Source: Owenia fusiformis (taxonomy: Eukaryota > Annelida > Polychaeta > Sabellida > Oweniidae). From it: DNA of 64,000 bases. The notes under the pieces were generated by a model. That model did no database searches, was not told the DNA's origin, and saw only the letters and a list, made by a program, of their open reading frames with translations. Made by a program: the position numbers and the translations under genes. This document shows, piece by piece, positions 14,101 through 25,300 of this stretch (positions are counted from its first letter, which is position 1; each line of letters begins with the position of its first letter). Location: positions 15,069,375-15,133,374 of the forward strand of contig CAIIXF020000005.1 of assembly GCA_903813345.2 (NCBI GenBank), in the 5' to 3' direction.

Positions 14101-17100
14101 GATTTTTACCATTAGATATGTAGTTTTTTGCATATTGGACGTAAAATATGTAGAGGTGTGTTTCGCAAAAAATGTATAAATATATACATGTGCATTTCTT
14201 TTCACAAAAATTGCAAATATTTTCTAAGCATTTCAAATATTTTCTTATCTGAAAAATAGAACCACAATTGAAGGGATGAAAACATATTTACGACAGTGCA
14301 CATTTCTAAAGTTTATTAATTAACATGTTTATGCACGGACTATATCCAATAATATTTTGATATACCCGGCTATATAAGTGACCCAATACAACATTACAGG
14401 ATCACCGGTAAGATACTGTCATTTTGAATAGCAAAAAGATTTAGGGCCCCAAAAAGACGGGCAAAACGCAACCTTAAATCCTATATCTTATCACTAATGT
14501 GGCACAATAAAGAGTAAATGTTATTATTTTAAATTGATTATTTGTTTGAAGTTTCTTATCAGCCATAAATCAAATCAAGGAAACTCACTTCAAAGTTCTA
14601 TGTTTCAAACTTTGTACATGGTCAATGTTTTAATTTATTGTGGCCATATTAACTCATTCTGATACTCATAGCATTTTTCTGTTTCACCTGAAACATGAAA
14701 CATCTCAGGGCTGAGAAGATTTGAAATGGCATGGTTTATCATGATGATATTAACTCCTCATGATAGAAGAAATTCAAATTGAAAATTACCTGTATAAAAA
14801 TGACAATAATTTTAATTCAATTCAAATGAAGATTTTTTCGTTCGAGAAATTCAAAAAGCAATGTAGAATAGAGTTTGAAAGTATCTGAACGTTACCTGTA
14901 AACTGGAGATACGCAACGGGCAGACATAATGCATGTACTTATGGGAACGATGATGCATATAATCTGGCTTTCATTCAAAGAAAAATAAGAGAAAGTATTT
15001 CTATTTTCTCGGATGTTTACCAGCTGGAATTATCAAAGAAAAGTCTGGTGTATTGGCAAAAAAATCCATCAACGATGAATCTCAGTATCATGAGTGAAAT
15101 TTGACATGGGCGTTTAATTAATGTTAATATACTTTAAAATGTTCATTCTAGCAAAAAAGTTACAAAACATCAACACTAAAACCGTCAATTGTATCTTATT
15201 GTCTTAAAATATTAAACATAACGACTTTTGTTTTGTTTACCTTTAATCTGATATATTTCCCCATGGTGTAATTATCGCTTATTGGGACAGCCATACTATT
15301 TGCATTCTAGAGACAAATTACAGGTAAAGATGTGTTTCACAACACCTGGATTAACAGCCAGATAATTTAATCCAATCATCCTCGGGATTAATGAGGTTAA
15401 AATGGGTTAATGGTAAACATAGTTGTTTAATTGTCAACTTTCGACCTATACTTTGCAATAAACGAGATGAGTTATTACCATTACAACAGACTGTACTAAA
15501 CCTGCCTAATGGGCCAAAAGGAGCACACAGAACACCGATGATCGATTTCAATTAGTAAATGAACAATATCTAAAGAACAATACAAATTCAAGTGTATCCC
15601 ACTAATATAACATGCAATTGTAGATAAGTATTATCAACTTACATGTTTCTCAACAGCTTATACTTATAGCACTCAATAGGGTCTTTCAAATATTTGATAG
15701 CGAAAAGTAATATAGTAATGGAGAATATGAACCACAAGCGCGCCAACTTTAATTTGAACACCTTATGCAGTTGTAGTTCAATTTGCACCTTTAAATACTT
15801 CGATTTCGATTCACCTTGACTCCGACCTCCATTTTCGATTAAAAAATCGATTTAAATGTTTGGTAAAATTTCGAGCAATATCGACGCCCACCTGAAATAT
15901 TAAAGACGCCTAGCTGAACCCCCCCCCCCCATTCAGTCTTGAAAGCCTGTATATATAGTATTTAAAAAGAGTACTTAAAAACTTAATATTATGAGGGATG
16001 ATGTAGTCTTAATCAACTCAATGATTAAAATTAATCAACATAAACTACCTGTAATTGATTCGGCAACATGTTAATACATACCCGAAGCCATCAATCAGAG
16101 TTAACCTGACAAGAACGAAACGGTTATCTCCACATGTCCCGATTTGCTGATTTTTTGCTAATTCATGTAAGCCAGGACAGGCTTTGAGTGATATCTCGAC
16201 AATTTGTAAAACTCGACGAGATAACATTAATGCCCCTTGTTAATTTTAATTAAAAATGAAAATCATTGACGGAGTTATCTTAAAAGTAAAACTTTATATG
16301 ATAAGGTGAATTCCTTTCATGTTTAGTTCCAAACTTTGAAGTTCTTAATTAATTACTACAAACAGAGTCCACATTATGACTTCAAATAGTTTTTTATTTG
16401 GGAGTAGTTAGTAAATTTATATTTTATGGCACGTCTCTTTTATTCTTTTCATCATTTTCAAATGAACTTGTAAAATAACTTGATTTTGATCTGCATACTC
16501 TCGTGCTAATAAAACTTCATCTGAACCCATCTTATGAAGTCTAATTAAAATCAATGTTTCCCTCCTTCTAGGTTAACATATATTTATATTTAAATACAGG
16601 TATTATAAAGTATTATTGTAAGTAATTGTGTGTTGAGTTTTAAATATGTTTGTGTTATTATAAACTGAAATTAACCCAAGTACAAAAGATATAGTTCCAT
16701 TTTAAACGTATTAGATCGGTGAATTTTGTCTAGAGTCTGTTATTGCATTTTTAAAAGTGAGCTTTCTTCTAACCACAATAAATATATTACAATCACAAAA
16801 CACTCTTGATATTAGAGTATTTTTGATAGATTGTAATACTTTAATGTAATATTTTGGTAATAATAAAATTAACTATTTCTTACATCCAATAATTTATATT
16901 GTATCACACTACAATTGTATTGTATTGTATTGTATCTTTATTTCCTCCTTATAAGAAGATTTACAAATTTATAGAACAAAAACAACTTTAAAATTTACAT
17001 ATTACAAAGTGTAGTTCTGCAATTATCACAGAGTTTCATAGTAAGTAACACAATAAAACATCACTTTTTTCTTAATTTATTTCTTTACGTGGACAATAAT

Positions 17101-17411
17101 TGTCACATCTGTAGTTAATAACTAATAAATTTTGCAAAAAACAAAGGATTTCCATAAATAGTTTTAGATTTTATTCTTCTTTTTCAAATAACATAATTAA
17201 ACGTATTCATAAATATTTACATTCTGAGAGCATTTTCTCATATAAAAACAATGAATTCCCTTCAAAGTTTTTATTTTTTTTTGAAACCATGGATAGTTTT
17301 TCTTAATAATTAGTGTTTCATAAAATAATTCTGACTTACAGCTAGTCCTAACTTTTCGTTACTTTTGTAACGGACTTGTAACGAAAAAATCATATATTAT
17401 ATATATATATG
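11118..17411 (+). other. Nkx6 intron inside the homeodomain (6.3 kb of unique sequence before the transposon)
   Basis: No further exon or RNA gene recognised. It holds a (TATGA)n-like microsatellite at about 11,294-11,330, a C run at about 15,919-15,929 and a (TTGTA)n stretch at about 16,915-16,935. Introns of developmental homeobox genes often carry enhancers, but I cannot identify one from the sequence alone. Confidence 0.5.
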
Positions 17412-17413
17412 TA

Positions 17414-18716
17414 CAGTAAAATCTGTGTATATTGAACATTTTTTACCAAGAAAAACGTTCAGTGTTGATAGGTGTTCACAACAGAGAGGTTAATTTATAC
17501 ATACAGGGTGGGCCAAAAAAAATTGGAACATTTGATAATTGAACTCAAAATCGTTATTTTTTCTCTAAAATGCACCAAAATTTCACTGAGTATTGTTCAA
17601 TCACTTATTTATCTGATGTAAAGTTTATAGCTGCAAACAACAAAGTTAATGCATTAAACTAGAGAATGTTTGATATGACCCCTTTCTCCTTAATTACAAG
17701 TTGAAGCCTGGGACTAAGTTTTGAAATGATTCATTCACTTTGCTGTTCGTTTGATTTTGTCCAAGCCATCTTGATTAAAAATTCAGCTTGAACATACTAC
17801 TTATATGTTTGCCTTAGAAGATCAAATATATGAACATATTCAACATTTTTTTACCTAAATTGATGGGTATCAAGCATATTTTGATGGCTATTGTTGGATA
17901 TATTACTGATTGAATATTCTCCAGAAAGAGGCCAGGGCAGTCTATTTTGACTGGTAAATGACCCCCCTCCCCTTTCTTGTTCTAGTATGAATAATATTCA
18001 TTGAATATATCAATATATGTATATCAATATCATAAAGGAGTTTCCCAGAACACAAATTATATATTATATTATGTGTGCTTAGAGGTGGTCTTTAATAAAG
18101 CCTTGTAAATAACTAGTCAGTTTCCACTCTACTGAAAAGTGGAAACAATGATTTTGTCAGTTTAGTAGCTGTATGGGTTATGCAATCACTCACCTCTGAC
18201 ATGTTCTTTCTTTCCTACTCTTAAATAAAAATAATGATTTGGGGTATTCTTAAGGTGACAATAACACAATAGTTTTCCAGTAAACCATAAATGTTAATAT
18301 CTCATTTCATCTTAATATGATTTTATAAAATGTGTATAGCAATCAACATGTTCATTAAAGCTTTGAAATAAAGAATACTTGAAAAAGTAGCTGCGAAATT
18401 GTCAAGTGTATATTTAAGAAAAGGGGGTCATATCAAACATTGACTAGTTTATTGCCTTAAATTTGTGGTTTGCACCTATAAACTTTACATCAGAGGGATA
18501 AGTGACTGAACTATGCTCAGTGAAATTTTGGTGCATTTTAGAGGAAAAATAATGGTTTTGTGTTCAATTAACTAATGTTCCAATTTTTTTTGGACCACCC
18601 TGTAGTTTATTTCATAAATCAGTTTATAAGTCAGTAGAGTGTGTGGAGGATGAGTATCAACTAAAGACGGGCGGGTGTTCACTAGAGAGAGGTGTTCACT
18701 AAGACAGGTTTTACTG
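17414..18716. mobile_element. TA-flanked DNA transposon (pogo/Tc1-mariner-like, non-autonomous), interrupted by a second element
   Basis: The left end reads CAGTAAAATCTGTGTAT and the right end, inverted, CAGTAAAACCTGTCTTAG, with TA on both outer sides (17412-13, 18717-18). The 'cagtaaaacctgt...gaacacc' type of end is common in short pogo/mariner-like elements. No transposase is present. Almost all of its interior is the second element at 17,504-18,602. The right end stops 7 nt before an Nkx6 exon, so the element supplies that exon's pyrimidine tract. Confidence 0.65.
17504..18602. mobile_element. 1.1-kb TA-flanked MITE with long inverted repeats, nested
   Basis: Ends CAGGGTGGGCCAAAAAAAAT and, inverted, CAGGGTGGTCCAAAAAAAAT, flanked by TA. 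The inverted similarity runs inwards for about 190 bp on each side (gtgcaccaaaattt, aagtttatag, tgatatgaccccttt blocks are mirrored). The mariner-type ends and TA duplication indicate a Tc1/mariner-like non-autonomous element. No transposase frame is present. Confidence 0.75.
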
Positions 18717-18725
18717 TACTTCCAG

Positions 18726-18905
18726 GTGTGGTTCCAAAACAGACGAACAAAATGGCGGAAGAAGCACGCGGCCGAGATGGCCACTGCAAAACGAAAACAA
18801 GATCAAGGTACGGATGATATAGACAGTGACGATATGAGTGAAGAGTTTGAAAGCTGCAGGAGTCTGACTGATGTATCAGCTAATCCTGTTAGCCACTTCC
18901 AATAA
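18726..18905 (+). CDS. NKX6: Nkx6-type homeobox gene, last coding exon
   Basis: Starts GTG TGG TTC after the acceptor gtacttccag and completes helix 3 of the homeodomain ([13 protein letters not shown]), then [14 protein letters not shown], the conserved Nkx6 extension. An acidic stretch follows ([13 protein letters not shown]) and the protein ends ...NPVSHFQ with TAA at 18,903. Asn51 of the homeodomain, which contacts DNA, is present. The tail differs from the vertebrate one: the acidic residues are kept, but the usual lysine-rich end is absent. An AATAAA overlaps the stop (18,901) and others follow at about 18,977 and 19,033; which is used is not known. Confidence 0.95.
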   Translation: MWFQNRRTKWRKKHAAEMATAKRKQDQGTDDIDSDDMSEEFESCRSLTDVSANPVSHFQ

Positions 18906-21900
18906 AAATGCAGATGAAATATGAAATGAGAAACCCGCCAATACTAATGCTTTCATCGAGGATTGCATACATACAATAAAATTCCAAAATAACATTCGAG
19001 CATTTGAATACCGACTGACTGCTAAGAACAACCAATAAAAATCTAGAATTAAACCTCACGATAAAAATATGCCAATGGTACTTTAGTTTAAAGAATGTAA
19101 CATTACTTTCGAAAATTCAAATTGAAAATTACATTCAAAGACACATATATGAGGAAGCGGATAAACTTACGAATAAAATCATCATAAATTCTTGCCACCA
19201 TGTATATCTTGTAACAGTTTTAGGGACATCCACCATGGAGACATGTTATTTGATTTGTACTATTTACATGTCAATGATAAGTAAATGGTATCAATTGAGC
19301 AGAATAATTAGTACATAATGATAAAATATGCATTTTAGATTATATATTGTCCAATAATAAGGTTTTGCGAACAAACTGTGATTTTTAATTCTTTTGCGAA
19401 CATACAAAATGTATTTTGTATTTATTTCAAAAGGTGCTGGTGTACCATAAGATTTGACTGGCGTGTAAAAGTTGACTGATTTAGAATTGAAGCTGTATAA
19501 TCATTTATTTACATACATTGTCTAAAAAACTGATGTACATATATAGAACTGCACTTTATTGCGTAAAATTGTGAGTCTCTATCCATGTCTCTGTTATGTA
19601 CATTGACTTTTTGATAAATTATACAAACTAGTATCACTACCCCAGTTGGCATAGCAACAATGATCATATGACGAAAACAAGATCTGCTGACAACATTGAA
19701 TCCGGGTTCCAAACCTAACATCCGTAGCCATGGTAACCAAGTATTCATTCTGCTGTTGGTCATGCGTAGAATGTTTGATCTCTGTTGCTATTCTAATGTC
19801 GGCAATTTTTTTTTATTTGTCTACATATTATATTCACCTTTTATTTGCTTGTATTCCTGAAAATGCATCATATAAGTAATATTTATATATCAAAATATTA
19901 ACAAAATGAGGACCTCTAGATCTTGGTTCGGACTTGACAGGGTAAACTTCTACTGAACATAATGTATTATCTTAAAATAAGTTTTTTGTGATAACGTGTT
20001 TTCAAAATTGTGTTTCTATACAGGGTCATCTTTATATAAAAGGTATCATCGTCATTTAAAAGGTAACAAAGGTAACAAAGATTAGTTGAAGGTAACTTTT
20101 CGAAAATTTGTTTAAATTTTACAATTCTTTTTTTTGCTCACAGCATACCATGGCCATATCGGGTCTAATGTTCAATATATCTGACCTCGTTTCATTTGCC
20201 TCCAACGTTTCAAACTCTCTAAACCTTTGCCGCCACTTTAAGAATATGTCAATATGACTCGAATTTGACTGGAATTTATGTTGATATGGCTGCTAGTTTT
20301 GTTTTAGCATCTGTAAACAGTATTACTAAAAAGGTGCTAGCTATTTGCATAAAATACGTTACAAGTCTTCAACGTGGTATATAATAGATGTAATATTATA
20401 AATAATATTTCAAAATATATGTAAAGTGTTTTGTAAATAATAAATTGTCAATTGTTTGAAATGCATTTTTGATTTATGTTCGAGTTGTTTGGTTCAATTG
20501 ATGATTTGCGATCACCGAATGGATTCTGTCTTTTAGTGACGTCACAATTAGGTCACACAGCTTTAGATGCTTGATTTTGAGAGATTATCTTCTATATTTC
20601 GTGCTTTATTGATTTATTTTTCACGAAAGCGTTCTATTTGACTAGATCAACATTCATGCTAAGCACATACCAAGTCTAAGGTCTTACTGACATGATTTAG
20701 ATAGCGGTTTAGCGCCCCCCGATTTTGACAAAAACGGGGGGCGCTTATAGGCATCGATGTTTAGTATGAATTTCACCCAAACTTCGCATATATATAGACA
20801 TACTCATGATCTAGTCAAATAGGCATACCTGGTAAATATCCGACCCATGGTTTTTATATAAGAAACGACAATATTTTTAGCTCAAAACTGCCACGTGTCC
20901 GCCATTTCGTGATTCCATCATGTCTAATATCATTTCTATATGACGTCATACCAATAAGACGAAATACGTGACAACAGTATCCATAAACAAAAGTCCTGAA
21001 TTCTGATCGCAAAAGGTCAATTATGGACAACAAAATATGTCTAAGATAACTTTGTAAGCAGACGTGCTGGAGGAAAAGACCTTTGAATTATACAAAACAC
21101 AAAAGAAAAATCTAAAACCACAATCGGTCATAAGAAAAATAAATCCACAATATCACAAACAATGATTTAACGCACATTGAAGCAACAGCTAACACCCCTA
21201 CCCATACTCTATCATTCAAATGGTGTGTAGCATCATCAATATGCTTGATTCAGGCATCTATGTGCATTTGTTTCCCTTTTCCCACTTTGATCGTTTTATT
21301 TGAGTTTTTATCTTTGATTCAACACATTTTCATTCAAAAAACATTTAATATAGTCATTCGTTGCTATATTGAAAGTTATGGAAATTACCCTCTTTCTGAA
21401 CTAGGTGGTGTATTTCATAATGGTACTTCTCTAAACCATTTTATATTAAAGATAGAGACTCAAGAAAAAGAGAGTAAAAAGTCAGGCAGTAAAAATCCAG
21501 ATAAACAGACACGATGATCCAGGGACCACGACCCTTTTCCCAAGCCCTTCATTTGTACACTTGAAACGAATGGTCGCATTGCGATGAACAAGAATTAAAA
21601 TGATTTTGACAAGCACAAAGATGCAATAGACAGTACATGCTTGAATATGTTCTGTGTATATAATATCTCTATAGAATCACGACCTTGAAGACGGTATGAG
21701 TTTTTCGGACCGGTAAATTTTAAAGGGCATCTCGGGAATGTTAGTGATGGAGGTATCACCTACATACGCTCAGCTGGTGACCTGTTTCCGCGACTTGACA
21801 ATGTAATTCAAACCTCAACTAACTGTCTATTTAGACACACTTGATCACTTAAACCAACCCTAGCAAATCTAATTAGTAAGTGATACAAAAATATAAACAA

Positions 21901-22099
21901 CAGCCAAGCAAAGACGATCTTTTTGAGATCTAAGAATAGAGAAAACTACTCTAAATGAGCCCTAAAATACAAACCAAAAGGTTCCATAAACATCAGAAAT
22001 CGGTATGAAGTACCACAACATTTGGTCCAAAAGATACTTACTTGATCAATTTATTTTGCTGTTCATCCTTGTTCTTCGTGATCAAACATCAAACATGTA
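18906..22099. other. Nkx6 3' flank, no gene recognised
   Basis: The first part is presumably 3' untranslated sequence of the homeobox gene, with several AATAAA signals. I see no exon after that. A strong hairpin lies at 20,711-20,745. Confidence 0.5.
20711..20745. repeat. Perfect 11-bp GC-rich hairpin
   Basis: AGCGCCCCCCG pairs exactly with CGGGGGGCGCT across a 13-nt spacer, which itself contains TTTTG/CAAAA. It stands out in a very AT-rich region. It may be the core of a short palindromic element. Confidence 0.7.
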
Positions 22100-22352
22100 C
22101 AGGGGCGTAGCCAGCTTTCAGTCAGGGGGGGGGGGTGCGATTGTGGCATAAACAAGCCCAAAAATTTACTTTGAATTTTACAAAAATTGATGTAACTTCC
22201 TTCAAAATTGAGCTAGAAGCTTCAAATAAAAAGCATTTTGAAGCTCTTTTCTTAGCTTTATTTGTATCGTATTGGTTATTGGGGGGGGGGGGTTATGGGT
22301 GCGATCCCTCACATCGTGACCCATCGCAACCCCTTCCCCCGGCTACGCCTAT
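22100..22352. mobile_element. 250-bp poly-G MITE with GGCGTAGCC ends
   Basis: Begins CAGGGGCGTAGCCAG and ends CCGGCTACGCCTAT, so GGCGTAGCC is inverted at the two ends. Two long G runs lie inside (about 22,125 and 22,281). This is a widespread type of short non-autonomous transposon in aquatic animals. No coding capacity. Confidence 0.6.
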
Positions 22353-25300
22353 ATGATGTAACTTGATGAATCTGAAAATTAGTATCCAAAACGAGAAATC
22401 GGTAAATGGAAGAATATAAGGAATTTAATTCTACGTGCTTGCCACTTCATTTTTGACAGAGATAGTTAAGTGAAGTATCATTTTTGTTCGTCAAATAATT
22501 AGTTGTTTTCTTCTCTATTGATGAGCATCGACTGGCAATACATCAGCATTCCAAAAAGGAAACATACACTGGGATCGTTAATTATCTGTTTACCTATCCA
22601 TGTGAGGTGACGAAATACCACCAGGGGAGATTGGGTAGCTTCATACGAGGTGGCGTTGTAGCTTATGGTCGCGCTTTGGGCATCCTTCGATCTCATTCCT
22701 CTTCCTTCCTCGAGTAACAGTAATTTTAAAATTAAAAGAAACTGAGGGTATAGTCGAGTAAGTTCTAAATGCCTGATTATAGCACAGAAGAGAATAAAAA
22801 AATATAGGGCCAAAACAGTAGCCTATTAAAGTGATCAGTTTTAAACAGAACTGTTCACTGACAGAGATGGTAGAGGTGGCAATATTTTGTGAACAAATAC
22901 ACACATTAGCAAGGATGCATTGAATTGTATTTGTCAAAATGTCTAATTCTATACATTCTGATTTGTACACGCACGTTCGTTTATCATTGTATACCATGGA
23001 TGTATATTGTATGTACCTCCATGGTTGTACTTCTCTTCAAATACATCTTAAAAAATTCACCCTACGTAGTCAAGCCATATCACCATGGCAACAATTAAAC
23101 ATGTAGTAGATGTCATCTTGAACGCTCGTGATGATGACGTAATTGGTCTGATCGATGAAACTAACAAGAATGATTCTATGAAATGTTTTACAACACAGTT
23201 ATGATATGTGATAACAACATACAAAAAAGTTATCAATTTGATTTTGCATCTCCAAGAATTCCAAAAAGAGGCTTCCGGATATGAATAACAGAGAAATGGC
23301 CCATATCATGGTTTTTCATTACTTTATCCAACATAGTGCCATTATTCAAAGTAAATTAACTTCGTGCAACAATAATTCATCACCTTTGACGACTGTGGCT
23401 TAAATAAATGAGAAGTGCTCGGATATATTGGTCCCTATTGACCCTAGTAATTCCTGATATAGTTGATGCGAGCTTTTAAATGAGTCTGATTAAAAGGAGA
23501 CATTGTTCCTATGACAGTTACTTAGTGATCTATTAGATGCGCAGTAATTTTCTTTAATCACCAATAACTTGTTTAATCCATACGCAACTGTCATTAAAAT
23601 TAGTCCCCCTATGGTTTTCGACCGTTCAAAATGAATTAACCGACCTCACCAATTTTAATTTCAAACCGTTCGGAAACCTTGTGAATATCTTTATCAGCGT
23701 GACAGAAATGGGTTTCATGGGTCATAGTAAGAAGCAACGAGACCATAGTTTTTTCAATTTGTGATAAGGAAAACTCTGAAATCAATTTTCGAGGTCTGTA
23801 GAAACAGGCATGTTTTGGCGATGATTTACGAGCGAGGGGGATTTACTGTGTAACAGACGCAATTGAACTGGAATCCCCTAAGTCAAACTATTTATTATGG
23901 CCCATCATTATATCTTACGCATATATTACTGTCTTTCCTAGATTAAATATTATACAGGCCTAGACAATTGTTAGTTATGATCGGAACACATCTATCACTT
24001 CAATTGCCTCGAAGGAAGACGTCATTCCAGGTCGTTTATACAGTTTTAGTATTATTTACGAGTCACGATATTTCCCTATGTCGTACTACAAGTATTGTGT
24101 TAATAGAAAGTAAATTACACTCAAAAGTAGTTGGTGGTCATGTCATACACGGACAATGAACACAGTTGAAAAAGGAACATTCATGAACAGCCGGTCATAA
24201 GTTAAAACAAACCCCAATATCCTATAGTATGATCTAATAGGAACCGCTCTTCATATCAAATTGTAAAACGGGTACAATGGAAGGGATTAAAAAACTTTAT
24301 TTTGCCCCCTTTCCTCTTTCTCAATTTGCAGTTTCACTTAGAGAACTTTGCGAATTGTTACATTACTCGTGGTTTTTAACAAATCGTTATGATATACATA
24401 TGGAATTGTCCCTTTTGCTGTGTTCTTTGCCTTTAATCAGATCAGTATTATTTATTGGCTTTATGACAATCTAAACGCCATTGGCTGGAATGGTTTGAAA
24501 AATACAACTACCAAGCCTTGATAAACACTCAATACTTATCTTGGTCATTTTTGAAAATCATGAAAGTAACGAAGCTCGGACACGCTCTCTGGAGTGGGTA
24601 TATTTTCAAACTATACTTACTATACAAACTATTACTTACTACTATACTATATTTGAAATATAGGATCAAATCCTACGCTAAGGACTGACATAAAAAGTCT
24701 CTCGACCTTGGTGGGAATTTGAAACCACAACCTCTCGATTAGATAATCTTTCAACTTTCCTATATGCAATTTCCCATTCAAATGACGTGTTATATGACAA
24801 GGCTTTTCAAAAAACAATTCTTGAACACAAATTCTCAAAATTAGTAGACAATTTGGCAACTGTGGTTGCAAAAGTACGAAAGCTGAGGTACAATTAGCCA
24901 AATGATTTCAGAGCAATTCAAATGAAGAAAATGCACATATTAATGACCATGCTTAGAAACAAACATTTATCTCTGTATATCAACTCATACAAATTAGTCC
25001 AGAATTACATTTAAACCCGATTCAAGAGGCCATAATATTATCTTTTTGTAGTATAAATGTAAAATGAACGGAGAAGAGTGTTTGAGTGACATTATCAAAT
25101 ATTGTATCTATTCTAATTGCACACGGGAGATGAATGTGGCTGTTCTAATGATGAGCGCGCATTAATCTATAAGCACCTAATCAAAGTGACGAAACTAATC
25201 AGGCCAAACTACCCTCAATATCAAGTCAGTTGATCAGATATTAGATGTTCAATAGGGGTCATTAACCCAAATTGCCTGTGTTACCATCCTTTGAACAGAT

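Noticed and set aside
18901-18906. AATAAA overlapping the Nkx6 stop as the poly(A) signal
   Set aside because: It would leave a 3' UTR of about 20-30 nt; later signals are more likely, but I cannot choose among them.
22499-22997. Overlapping minus-strand open frames of 104 and 118 codons
   Set aside because: No domain, no splice context and composition like the surrounding DNA; different frames overlap, as expected by chance.
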